DNA of 19,325 bases from Nitrososphaeraceae archaeon. GTDB lineage: Archaea > Thermoproteota > Nitrososphaeria > Nitrososphaerales > Nitrososphaeraceae. The stretch is taken from positions 1 to 19,325 of the forward strand of contig JAICQW010000012.1 in assembly GCA_025937665.1 (NCBI GenBank). Direction: 5' to 3'. The notes under the pieces are model-generated. The model saw nothing but the letters and a program-made list of their open reading frames with translations. It did no database searches and was not told the origin of the DNA. Position numbers and translations under genes: made by a program. This document shows, one piece after another, positions 1 through 6,739 of this stretch (its first letter is position 1; each line of letters opens with the position of its first letter).

Positions 1-1
1 C

Positions 2-766
2 TTATCTGAATAAATCGTCTTCTTTTGATCTAGTAATCTTGGATATTGAAAGATCTCCAGATACATAGTGTATACCACGGACTATTACAACTGGAATACG
101 AGACGATTTTCCCATGACAAGCTCTGCAGCAGATGCTAATTCGTCAGCGATAGCTATCTCGGTAACCTTTAGGATTTTTCCATACATGTCAGTCTTTCCA
201 ATATAATTCACGATGGGATCAATCCCTGCTATCCCAATTGCTACATTTACTTGGCCCTTCCTGAATGGTCTACCAAAGGTGTCGGAGATAATTACACTTA
301 CATTAATGTTGGTCCTAGATTTAATATCGTTTCGAATTTTTCTAGCAGATTCATCTGGATCATCGGGCAATAATACAACTTGATTGGATAGTTTACCCAC
401 ATTGCTGGCATCAATTCCTGCGTTAGCACAAACGAAGCCATGTTTGGTTTCAGCAATAATAATACCTCGTTCAATTTTGATAATTTCGTTGGACTGTGAA
501 ATGATAAGTTCCACCAATCTAGGATCCTTACCCGTATTTAATGATATTTTGTGAGATTGTTCGGAAGGAAGTATTGTTGATAAATCAGTAATTTTGCCCT
601 CCGCCTTCGAAATAACTTTATGTGTAATGACAACAACATCGTTCTCTAGTAAGGACTCATTTCTTTCTTTAATTGCTTTCATGATGAGATCAGCGATATC
701 ATCCCCTATGCTAATGTCGTCTTCAATCAGAATTGGAATGATTTGTGTATTAGAAAGTTCATCCAT
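2..766 (-). CDS. cofE: Coenzyme F420-0:L-glutamate ligase (CofE)
   Basis: Adds glutamate residues by gamma linkage to F420-0 using GTP, in the cytoplasm, in the last stage of coenzyme F420 synthesis. The protein follows the CofE family along its whole length: an N-terminal segment ending VVVITHKVISKAEG, then CANAGIDASNV, the LLPDDPDESARKIR segment, and the long conserved core ISDTFGRPFRKGQVNVAIG followed by YGKILKVTEIAIADELASAAELVMGK. About 254 residues is normal for the stand-alone archaeal form, with no fused C-terminal FMN domain. The stop TAA lies at bases 2-4, so the gene is complete. I prefer ATG at 766; a TTG at 775 adds three residues. It lies 21-30 nt downstream of the HAD phosphatase gene on the same strand, with no promoter visible between them, so the two are probably co-transcribed. 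Family assignment is secure; the operon is inferred. Confidence 0.95.
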   Translation of the reverse strand: MDELSNTQIIPILIEDDISIGDDIADLIMKAIKERNESLLENDVVVITHKVISKAEGKITDLSTILPSEQSHKISLNTGKDPRLVELIISQSNEIIKIERGIIIAETKHGFVCANAGIDASNVGKLSNQVVLLPDDPDESARKIRNDIKSRTNINVSVIISDTFGRPFRKGQVNVAIGIAGIDPIVNYIGKTDMYGKILKVTEIAIADELASAAELVMGKSSRIPVVIVRGIHYVSGDLSISKITRSKEDDLFR

Positions 767-796
767 ATTGAACAATCAAACAAAGGACAACTGATT

Positions 797-1447
797 TCAT
801 AACTGTGTTTCTATAGTCTTGCCAAACTTCTTTTCCAAAAGGCTTAACAGGATTGATAGGTCCCGAATTTCAATAGTAGCGTCGGCTCTTTGTTTAACTA
901 TGTCAACTGGACAGAAACCTACAGTATACCCCGCAATATCAAACAATTTTAAATCATTGGCTCCATCGACGACTACCACGATATCCTCCTTTTTTATTCC
1001 CCATTCTTTAATGATAGATTTTACTCCTAGTGATTTATCTGAACTTACATTAATTTTTACACCATCAAGCTTGCCGTCTTTGAAGATTAACTCGTTTGAA
1101 TATATTTTATCTAAATACAATTCATCTTTGAGTTTGTCTGTAATTATCGTGAATCCTCCTGAAATCGCGATCATCTTCCATCCAGCTTTCTTGAGCGAAT
1201 AACAGAGCTTTCTTGCACCGGGCATTATTTCCAAGTTATCGGCAATGTATTTCGCATCTTCATATGAAGTTCCCCTTAGTGCATTGACCCTCATTATCAG
1301 CCCTTCTTCCCAATCGATTTCTCCTCTTATTCCCTGTTTTGTGATATCCCAGATTTCTTTTTCCTTCACTGGACCAAGCTTTTGAGCAAGAACTGGAAGG
1401 TACTCTGCATTGAGAAGAACACCTTCCACATCAAAAATAATCAGCAT
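797..1447 (-). CDS. serB: HAD-superfamily phosphatase, SerB/ThrH-like (probable phosphoserine phosphatase)
   Basis: Probably hydrolyses phosphoserine to serine in the cytoplasm. The four HAD motifs are visible: motif I FDVEGVL with nucleophile Asp6, motif II AISGG near residue 95, a motif III lysine in the SDKSLG segment, and motif IV VVDGANDLKLF, which matches the SerB pattern DGANDxxM/L. The second acidic residue of motif I is Glu8 instead of the usual Asp; the same DxEGVL form is known from ThrH, a phosphoserine phosphatase/phosphoserine:homoserine phosphotransferase, so that activity is an alternative. Length of 216 residues fits SerB without an ACT domain. The start is ATG 1447, with a TATA-like box at 1479-1489. 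It is the first gene of a likely two-gene unit with cofE. I see no functional link to F420 in the sequence. Confidence 0.85.
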   Translation of the reverse strand: MLIIFDVEGVLLNAEYLPVLAQKLGPVKEKEIWDITKQGIRGEIDWEEGLIMRVNALRGTSYEDAKYIADNLEIMPGARKLCYSLKKAGWKMIAISGGFTIITDKLKDELYLDKIYSNELIFKDGKLDGVKINVSSDKSLGVKSIIKEWGIKKEDIVVVVDGANDLKLFDIAGYTVGFCPVDIVKQRADATIEIRDLSILLSLLEKKFGKTIETQL

Positions 1448-1478
1448 TTTAACTGTTAGTCGAGAGAGTTACATCACA

Positions 1479-1489
1479 ATATATTAAGT
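1479..1489 (-). promoter_or_regulatory. TATA box for the serB-cofE unit
   Basis: On the minus strand this reads CTTAATATATT, centred about 37 nt before ATG 1447, which predicts a transcript with a leader of roughly ten bases. No other good box lies between here and the start. Confidence 0.5.
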
Positions 1490-1599
1490 TTATTTTAATG
1501 TATATCTGTATCCTGTTTTGCGATCTCATAAAGCACATTCTCAGAAAAAGTCGTTACTAATCGGCATTAGTTTTAAAAGGATTTCAAGTATGAAACTTG

Positions 1600-1797
1600 A
1601 TGGTCTTTATATTCAATCACTTGACGAGGCTAAACATATCCTATGTCTTCCCGCCGGGTGAAATAAATTTCCCAGAGAGCGTATTACTATTGATTGACAA
1701 TTTTACAAACCCTGTAATCATTGTCGTCTTGGGCCTACACCACTCCTACTCCATTTCATGTCGTGAAGTGATTCTTACCAGTAAGCACTCTCACTAA
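1600..1797 (+). CDS. Doubtful small ORF in the 1448-1774 intergenic stretch
   Basis: The 327-base stretch between the HAD phosphatase and the glutaredoxin-fold gene holds the serB promoter and little else that I can recognise. A TATA-like box, TTTTAAAA at 1571-1578, sits about 26 nt before ATG 1600, the spacing expected for a leaderless transcript. The resulting 65-residue reading frame is hydrophobic, starts MVFIFNHLTRLN, matches no family I know, and overlaps the 3' end of the opposing gene by 23 nt. A second ATG at 1590 in another frame gives only 23 residues. It may be a real small gene, a non-coding transcript or chance. Confidence 0.2.
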   Translation: MVFIFNHLTRLNISYVFPPGEINFPESVLLLIDNFTNPVIIVVLGLHHSYSISCREVILTSKHSH

Positions 1798-2038
1798 TTT
1801 CAGATGTACTCTTTTTTTCAACAGTTAGATATTCTTTAATTCCTTCAAGATTCCTAAATATGCCTTCAGGTGCAATTAATGCTGGAGCTCTAGTGGTTGG
1901 TAGTTCAACGCAACAATCTTCTTCAAATTTTTTTACATGGTATTCAACAAATTTGATATCATTATCCTCCAAAAGCTCTATTGCAACTCGTGAATTATCA
2001 GTATCATCAACTAGTAGTACTGGTTTGCGAATAACCAT
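1775..2038 (-). CDS. Glutaredoxin/thioredoxin-fold protein lacking the CxxC motif
   Basis: An 87-residue protein whose pattern matches a glutaredoxin fold: an initial strand KPVLLV (5-10), a helix SRVAIELLEDNDI, a second strand KFVEYHV, then TTRAPALIA (48-56), where Pro52 takes the place of the cis-proline, a short strand and a final helix RNLEGIKEYL. At the position of the redox motif, at the end of strand 1, there is DDTDNSR, so neither catalytic cysteine is present. The only cysteines are the adjacent pair Cys42-Cys43. A disulfide reductase role is therefore unlikely; a binding or structural role is more plausible. Start ATG 2038 is supported by a TATA box centred about 25 nt upstream. The fold is inferred from sequence pattern only. 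Confidence 0.6.
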   Translation of the reverse strand: MVIRKPVLLVDDTDNSRVAIELLEDNDIKFVEYHVKKFEEDCCVELPTTRAPALIAPEGIFRNLEGIKEYLTVEKKSTSEISESAYW

Positions 2039-2055
2039 ATCATCAATTACCCGTC

Positions 2056-2066
2056 GTTATATTTAA
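2056..2066. promoter_or_regulatory. AT-rich promoter between divergent genes at 2038 (-) and 2121 (+)
   Basis: On the minus strand it reads AATTAAATATA, centred about 25 nt before ATG 2038, which suggests a leaderless transcript of the glutaredoxin-fold gene. The same AT-rich block could serve the plus-strand helicase, but would then give a leader of about 30 nt before GTG 2121. Confidence 0.45.
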
Positions 2067-2120
2067 TTCCAATTTTTTTGGTGAGTAGAAATTCCAATTG
2101 TACTTGCCAGAAAAATGTAG

Positions 2121-3473
2121 GTGTCCGTAAAGAATTTAGAAGATGGATCCGAATTTACGATGTTGACTGCGATTCTAAACCTGAAATTCCCTTTTGAACT
2201 AAAGGACGATCAAATCAAGGCAGTCAATGCATGGGTGGGTAATAATTTTAAAGGCTCAATAATCTATAGTACTGGCACTGGAAAAACTGAAATTGCTTTT
2301 GAATGTGCACGCAGGTTAGCGGAAATAAGACTAGCAAAAGACGCTCCATCCCCTGCTAAGCCTGCAGGATGGAGTAATGCAAATGAGGAATTTAGAATTT
2401 TGTTTCTTGTGCCAAGAATTGTTCTTATTGAACAGAACGTAAAACGCCTGGTTGCGTATGGCTTGCCAACTGAATCCATTGGGACATTTTTTGGAGAGAA
2501 GAAGGACATTAGAGAGATTACTATAGGCACTTATCAGAGCATCATAAATCATTTACATCTGCTAAAAGATTCCGACATGTTGATTCTTGATGAAATTCAT
2601 CTGCTCAGTGAGTCAGCCAAAGAATTTAATAAAATATTTGAAACATTAAAGAATGATCCAACTATAGCTGTATTAGGATTAACCGCTACCATAAATGAGA
2701 ATGATCCGAGGTATAATACAATAATTAAAGCTTTACCACCAGTTAAGAAGTATATGATTAAAGATGCAGTCACAGACGGGAGACTAGCCAAACCGCAAAT
2801 TGTTTCTGTCCCTGTTAGTTTTACAGAATCTGAAAAAAAAATCTATGTTGAGACTTCCAACAAGATATCATTTCTCTCAAGGAAACTTGGGGCATATGAC
2901 CCGAAAAAAATTTCAATCTTATTATTCAAAGGAGGATATAATGCAAATTTAGCTAAACTTTGGTTTGCAAACGTCAGAAAAAGAAAAGAATTACTCAGCT
3001 CGGCTAGTAACAAAATGTTATCTGCTGCAAATATAGTTAAAAAACATCCATCAGAACCCATAATGATATTTAGTGAAACAATTGATTCAATATTGAAAAT
3101 TGAGAAAACACTAGAGTCATTAGGAATACCATCTAGATCGATTCACAACAAGATACCTATCGCTCAAAGAAAGAAAATTTTAGAAGAATGGGGAAAAGAC
3201 TACTTTCCATTACTATCTGTTCATACCCTTGAAATTGGATATGACATACCTGATGTCAGAATAGCGATAATAATTTCAAATAGTTCAAATTTCAATCAGA
3301 TTGCACAAAGGATTGGCAGAGTCATAAGAAAAACAATTAGAAAAAATTATGCGTTGATTTATGTAATTTATGTTAGAGATTCCAAAGACAGTAGTACACT
3401 TAAAATGGTAAAATCTACTGTTGCTTTTTCAAACAGGGATAGCCAGTTGAAGTTGACATCATTCGAAAGTTGA
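2121..3473 (+). CDS. SF2 helicase, XPB-like, without the N-terminal damage-recognition domain
   Basis: A 450-residue DNA-dependent ATPase of superfamily 2. Motif Q-like segment ELKDDQIKAV (26-35), Walker A STGTGKT (50-56), motif II DEIH (157-160), motif III GLTAT (186-190), motif IV IMIFSET, motif V IGYDIPDV and motif VI QRIGRVIRK (396-404) are all present, so it should be active. Compared with the neighbouring true XPB it lacks the N-terminal damage-recognition domain, and after TAT it has INEND instead of the RED motif. A Pro-rich stretch near residues 75-88 looks like an insertion between motifs I and Ia. A TAG stop immediately precedes GTG 2121, making this the earliest possible start; ATG 2160 is the alternative. 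It converges on XPB with a 55-base gap. The substrate cannot be told from the sequence. Confidence 0.8.
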   Translation: MSVKNLEDGSEFTMLTAILNLKFPFELKDDQIKAVNAWVGNNFKGSIIYSTGTGKTEIAFECARRLAEIRLAKDAPSPAKPAGWSNANEEFRILFLVPRIVLIEQNVKRLVAYGLPTESIGTFFGEKKDIREITIGTYQSIINHLHLLKDSDMLILDEIHLLSESAKEFNKIFETLKNDPTIAVLGLTATINENDPRYNTIIKALPPVKKYMIKDAVTDGRLAKPQIVSVPVSFTESEKKIYVETSNKISFLSRKLGAYDPKKISILLFKGGYNANLAKLWFANVRKRKELLSSASNKMLSAANIVKKHPSEPIMIFSETIDSILKIEKTLESLGIPSRSIHNKIPIAQRKKILEEWGKDYFPLLSVHTLEIGYDIPDVRIAIIISNSSNFNQIAQRIGRVIRKTIRKNYALIYVIYVRDSKDSSTLKMVKSTVAFSNRDSQLKLTSFES

Positions 3474-3528
3474 TTTGAAGATCTATGTGGGAGCAATAAT
3501 TACAAAACGCGCCTATAAAACTGAGAAT

Positions 3529-4890
3529 TTATCCGTTCATTGTTCTTTGTCTTCTTTTACTAGTTAGTGTTTCTGAAGTACCACTAGATACGATTTCTAT
3601 TAATCTTGCTTGTTGATTATCATTCTTTGGTCTCAATAATCTACCCAATCTTTGTACAAACTCCCTACTACTACCAGTTCCACTAACCAAAATACCCAGC
3701 TGCGCATCTGGAACGTCGATTCCTTCATCCAATACTTTTGAGGTAACAATTGCCTTATACCTTCCGTCTTTAAAACCACCAAGTACGTCCTCTCTTTCCT
3801 CTTTGGAAGATTTGTAAGTGATAAATGGGATTAGAAAGGCATTGGAAATATCGTATACTAGCTTGTTATGCTGTGTGAATATTATTGTTTTAATATTCTT
3901 GTTTTCGGATAGTATTTTTCTGATTTCATCCATTTTAGATCTACTATTGAGAGCTATGTCAATAGCTTTATTTCTAGCTACAAGGGCTCGTCTGGCCAAA
4001 TTATTTCGGGATGAAATCATGATTAACCGTTTGAATGAATTATAAGAATTCATATTTAGTCCAATTTTTTTTAAGCAAGTATGATACACAGCCATATTTT
4101 CTTTATATTTCTGATTTTCTTCTTCTGACATGAAAGTTTGTTTTCGTTCTATAACATAGTTTGCCAGATAATTATTTTTAGCCAGCTCATTCGCTGTAAT
4201 TCGAAAGGTAGTTTTTCCTATCAGATATGGGAAATCTGTGTCCAAGTGATCTTCGCGTTCTAGAGTAGCTGTTAAGCCTAGTCTGAATGGCGCAATGTAT
4301 GTTTCTGCGATTTGTCTATATGAAGGTGCTGGCAGATGATGAACCTCATCAAATACTATCAAAAGGAACTTGTTTCCAATAAATGGGGCTTTAATATAGG
4401 CAGAATCATAAGTCGACACAGTAATTGCTTGAATATTCTCGGTTCCCCCACCCATGTTCCCTATTTCAATATTGAAACTTTGTGAGAGTATCTGAGTCCA
4501 TTGTTTGACAAGATCAAGGGTAGGCACGACAATCAACGTTGGGGAATTAATCATCTCAATAATTTTTAAACCAATTATAGTTTTTCCGGCTCCTGTTGGA
4601 AGGACTATTGATCCCATTTTTTCTCGACTCCAGCTCTCAATTGCTTCTTTTTGATAAGCACGCAACTTTACCTGAATTTTTGGGAGTTGTCCCAGGGGTA
4701 ACAGGTTCAATACAAGATCTTCATAGTCTACATTTTTTTCTTTAAGGTATTCAGTAATTTTTTTATAATTTATTCCGTAGGAAATCAGGGAATTGCTCCT
4801 TGAGTCAATTGTTGTATAAGGCAAGCTTTCAAGTCCCCTTATCACAATTGTTCCCCTATGATACTTCAATGTAACCTGCTTAGAACTCAA
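3529..4890 (-). CDS. xpb: Archaeal XPB (Rad25/Ssl2-type) DNA helicase
   Basis: A 453-residue 3'-5' DNA helicase of the XPB family, linked to DNA damage processing in archaea. In order: an N-terminal region (1-70) the size of the damage-recognition domain, helicase domain 1 with LRAYQKEAI, Walker A PTGAGKT (98-104), motif II DEVHH (181-185) and LTATL (206-210), the diagnostic RED motif at 212-214 (EREDH), a thumb-like insert, then helicase domain 2 with TIIFTQ, DEGIDVPDA and FVQRLGRLLRP. The ORF opens with TTG 4890; a TATA box centred about 29 nt upstream makes this a credible leaderless start. In many archaea xpb is followed by the Bax1 nuclease gene. Here no Bax1 is adjacent: the next gene downstream converges from the opposite strand. 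Confidence 0.93.
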   Translation of the reverse strand: MSSKQVTLKYHRGTIVIRGLESLPYTTIDSRSNSLISYGINYKKITEYLKEKNVDYEDLVLNLLPLGQLPKIQVKLRAYQKEAIESWSREKMGSIVLPTGAGKTIIGLKIIEMINSPTLIVVPTLDLVKQWTQILSQSFNIEIGNMGGGTENIQAITVSTYDSAYIKAPFIGNKFLLIVFDEVHHLPAPSYRQIAETYIAPFRLGLTATLEREDHLDTDFPYLIGKTTFRITANELAKNNYLANYVIERKQTFMSEEENQKYKENMAVYHTCLKKIGLNMNSYNSFKRLIMISSRNNLARRALVARNKAIDIALNSRSKMDEIRKILSENKNIKTIIFTQHNKLVYDISNAFLIPFITYKSSKEEREDVLGGFKDGRYKAIVTSKVLDEGIDVPDAQLGILVSGTGSSREFVQRLGRLLRPKNDNQQARLIEIVSSGTSETLTSKRRQRTMNG

Positions 4891-4914
4891 TTAAACATTT
4901 TCTAATTGACCATC

Positions 4915-4924
4915 ATTTTTAAAT
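4915..4924 (-). promoter_or_regulatory. TATA box that supports the TTG start of xpb
   Basis: The minus strand reads ATTTAAAAAT, centred about 29 nt upstream of TTG 4890. It implies a monocistronic, leaderless xpb transcript and argues against the overlapping minus-strand frame 4902-5084 being part of the same unit. Confidence 0.5.
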
Positions 4925-5022
4925 CATATCTACTTGCGGTTAATCGAAGTGATAGCCACACTAGATCATTTTTAATAATAGAACTAAAATTATTCAGAAC
5001 CTGGCAACTTGTTGTTATAGAC

Positions 5023-5265
5023 TCAGATCCACATAGAAAAGTCACTACTGAAAACTGCCGTCCTTTGAAATATATCAATTTCAATATTTATTTTTTCATG
5101 AGTTCTATTAGGTTCTGTCATCACAATGTCCGTTGTAAAATTATCCTTGGTTCCAACAGCCTTGTTTTGCTTATCCTTTTCATCCTTATTTTGAAATTTC
5201 TTTAAGTGGCTCAACTCAGTCGCTTCATCCTGTTGATTTTCCAACTGATTTAGTTTCGAGCTCAT
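5023..5265 (-). CDS. Small hydrophilic hypothetical protein
   Basis: An 80-residue frame that I do not recognise. The first 45 residues are strongly charged and Gln/Lys/Glu-rich (LNQLENQQDEATELSHLKK and onward), possibly helical or disordered; the rest contains a beta-like segment KINIEIDIFQ. It has no cysteine, membrane segment or known motif. In its favour, ATG 5265 lies about 26 nt downstream of a minus-strand TATA-like box at 5286-5296, which fits a leaderless gene. Against it, codon use cannot be judged at this length, and two competing frames overlap the region. It is divergent from the small ORF at 5299. Confidence 0.35.
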   Translation of the reverse strand: MSSKLNQLENQQDEATELSHLKKFQNKDEKDKQNKAVGTKDNFTTDIVMTEPNRTHEKINIEIDIFQRTAVFSSDFSMWI

Positions 5266-5270
5266 AACAT

Positions 5271-5296
5271 TATTTTATGCATGTGTTAATAATAAA
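5271..5296. promoter_or_regulatory. Interleaved divergent TATA boxes
   Basis: Plus-strand TATTTTAT at 5271-5278 is centred about 25 nt before ATG 5299. Minus-strand TTATTATTAAC at 5286-5296 is centred about 26 nt before ATG 5265. Each box lies between the other box and its own start codon, so the two promoters cross over within about 35 bp and could not be occupied together. Confidence 0.4.
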
Positions 5297-5298
5297 CA

Positions 5299-5497
5299 AT
5301 GGTTAAAACTATTTGTCAAAATGGTAGAGAATTTGAATTATCTAATAATTCCTTTCAATTGCAAAAAAAGGTCCTACTAGTCATTATTGCAAATTTGTCC
5401 TCAATGCAAATTTGTTCTGGATGAGATCATAATGAATTACTATGTCAAACAAAGTACGATAATATTAGCAAGTTTCAATATCAATAATAGCATATAG
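5299..5497 (+). pseudogene. Possible decayed zinc-ribbon ORF
   Basis: From ATG 5299 a 41-residue frame begins MVKTICQNGREFELSN and ends at TGA 5422-5424. After a run of seven A at 5362-5368, another frame contains ICPQCKFVLDEI and runs to TAG 5495-5497; this frame has its own stop at 5378. Joined, they would resemble a short zinc ribbon with one CxxC knuckle damaged (ICQNG where CxxC-G is usual) and one intact (CPQC). The 11-mer TGCAAATTTGT occurs twice, at 5388-5398 and 5405-5415, and looks like a local duplication at the second knuckle. A promoter at the leaderless distance precedes ATG 5299. A real 41-residue peptide or chance similarity is also possible. Confidence 0.3.
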
Positions 5498-5500
5498 GAA

Positions 5501-6073
5501 ATGGAATTGCCTAACGACTCTATTGAAAAGATTCATGAAGAAGTTATTAATTGTAAATCATGTGACTTGTGTAAAACCAGAACTAATGCAGTTCCCGGAG
5601 ACGGTGATTCTAAAGCAAGTATCATGTTTATCGGAGAAGCTCCAGGAAGAAATGAGGATGAGAAAGGTAGACCATTTGTTGGAATGGCAGGAAAAATTCT
5701 TGACGATACTTTAACGAAGGTGGGGATAATTAGATCAAGAGTATACATTACTAATGTCGTGAAATGTAGACCGCCGGGGAATAGAATTCCGACGGAAGAA
5801 GAACGACGTACTTGTAAAAATTATCTTGAAAGGGAAATTTCTATTATTTCACCTAAAATTATTTGCATTTTAGGTAGGACAGCATATCAATCATTACTTG
5901 GTGGTAGTTCAATCCTTGGTAATCGCGGCAAATTTATTCAAGAAGACAACAGACTCTATTTTCTTACAGTTCATCCTGCAGCTATAATTTACAACAATAA
6001 ACTTCGTAAGGTTCTAGAAGAGGACATGGAAACATTAGTTAAGGAATACAGGCGTTTACAAACCTCCGTATAG
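5501..6073 (+). CDS. Family 4 uracil-DNA glycosylase (4Fe-4S)
   Basis: Removes uracil, arising by cytosine deamination, from DNA as the first step of base excision repair. The 190-residue protein has the four cluster cysteines expected in this family: Cys18 and Cys21 (CxxC at the N terminus), Cys89 in VVKCRPPGNR and Cys105 in RRTCKNYL. The active-site motif GEAPGRNEDEKGRPFVG (45-61) and the second motif HPAA (158-161, His158) are intact. Length is typical. ATG 5501 is the natural start; a TATA-like GATAATATTA at 5458-5467 would give a leader of about 11 nt, and AGGAA just before the ATG may help initiation. It stands alone transcriptionally. The neighbouring xpb suggests a loose grouping of repair genes, not an operon. 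Confidence 0.95.
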   Translation: MELPNDSIEKIHEEVINCKSCDLCKTRTNAVPGDGDSKASIMFIGEAPGRNEDEKGRPFVGMAGKILDDTLTKVGIIRSRVYITNVVKCRPPGNRIPTEEERRTCKNYLEREISIISPKIICILGRTAYQSLLGGSSILGNRGKFIQEDNRLYFLTVHPAAIIYNNKLRKVLEEDMETLVKEYRRLQTSV

Positions 6074-6100
6074 GTTAGAAGATTAGTTTCAAAAATTCAA

Positions 6101-6535
6101 TCAGGGATTTTCAGCTCTAACTTTTAGGGCCTCGTTCATCCTAACAAATCCTTCCCGGAGATTTTCATCTAACTTGTTTCCAACTAATTTAACACCCAAC
6201 CCACTGAATATTTCCTTATGGGAGAATGAAACTTTATCATCGACGGATTTTTCCAAGACAAAAACACGTTCTCCATCAAAAACACCAGGCAAGAATGACT
6301 TTCCTTTCCATCTTAACTCTTTGTTTGTTTCGCATTTCGTTATGATTGGGGAATAACTTCTACTCTTTCCACTGATCGTCTTAATGTTAACTTCAATTCT
6401 AGAACCCAAACTAGCATTTCCTACTACTTTTGTCATGAACGGATTCCACAATTCGTATTCCTCAAAATTAGTTAAAACGTTCCAAATCTTCTCTGGAGTA
6501 GAATCTATGACAATATTCGTTTCTATTGTTTTCAA
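6101..6535 (-). CDS. SRPBCC (START/Bet v 1-like) domain protein
   Basis: A 144-residue single-domain protein of the SRPBCC fold, which binds hydrophobic ligands in a deep cavity. Family marks: ETNIVIDSTPEKIWNVLTNFEEYELWNPFM at the N terminus (strand, helix, the W-N-P-F turn), a glycine in LGSRIEV, the antiparallel strands around ELRWKGKSF and ERVFVLEK, and a long C-terminal helix from about residue 118. There is no signal peptide. The ligand cannot be predicted; many such proteins are annotated polyketide cyclase/dehydrase without evidence. The start codon is TTG 6535, supported by a TATA-like box centred about 29 nt upstream. A perfect palindrome lies between that box and the start. Confidence 0.8.
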   Translation of the reverse strand: MKTIETNIVIDSTPEKIWNVLTNFEEYELWNPFMTKVVGNASLGSRIEVNIKTISGKSRSYSPIITKCETNKELRWKGKSFLPGVFDGERVFVLEKSVDDKVSFSHKEIFSGLGVKLVGNKLDENLREGFVRMNEALKVRAENP

Positions 6536-6539
6536 CTAG

Positions 6540-6567
6540 TCTAATATTAGATTTTGATTCTTAATAA
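6540..6567 (-). promoter_or_regulatory. Promoter with palindromic operator candidate for the SRPBCC gene
   Basis: A minus-strand TATA-like TTATTAA (6561-6567) is followed, within the first bases before TTG 6535, by the perfect 12-bp palindrome TCTAATATTAGA at 6540-6551. A regulator bound there would block transcription initiation. The palindrome is seen; the operator role is inferred. Confidence 0.35.
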
Positions 6568-6573
6568 TGAACC

Positions 6574-6613
6574 TTTTGATAGATAGAAGATTAATTGGGA
6601 ATCTATCTCAAAA
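6574..6613. repeat. Imperfect inverted repeat in the 6536-6739 intergenic stretch
   Basis: GATAGAT (6578-6584) pairs with ATCTATC (6601-6607) across a 16-nt loop, and TTTT/AAAA arms extend the stem past a two-base bulge. It lies upstream of the PIN gene and the SRPBCC gene, not at the end of any gene, so it is not an obvious terminator. Apart from the promoters of the two flanking genes I see nothing else here. Confidence 0.25.
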
Positions 6614-6706
6614 TTTAACAAACTCATTTATAATTTAAAGCTCTCCCTATTAATGAAGTACGCTGAATAGATACATATTGAAATAAATCTAAATAATCAG
6701 GACGGG

Positions 6707-6718
6707 TTTATTAATTTA
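6707..6718 (+). promoter_or_regulatory. TATA box for the PIN-domain gene
   Basis: TTTATTAATTTA is centred about 27 nt before ATG 6740, fitting a leaderless transcript. Confidence 0.5.
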
Positions 6719-6739
6719 TGATTTTTCGGGGATATATAG

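Noticed and set aside
819..1202. 127-codon plus-strand frame
   Set aside because: It lies entirely antisense to the HAD phosphatase gene, whose motifs are unmistakable; the frame has low-complexity Ser/Ile/Pro content and no promoter.
2335..2390. Pro-rich stretch in the short helicase considered as an inserted mobile fragment
   Set aside because: It is only about 15 residues, keeps the frame, and has no terminal repeats or target duplication that I can see.
4902..5084. 60-codon minus-strand frame just upstream of xpb
   Set aside because: It overlaps another small frame, has no promoter of its own at a sensible distance, and the xpb TATA box lies within it.
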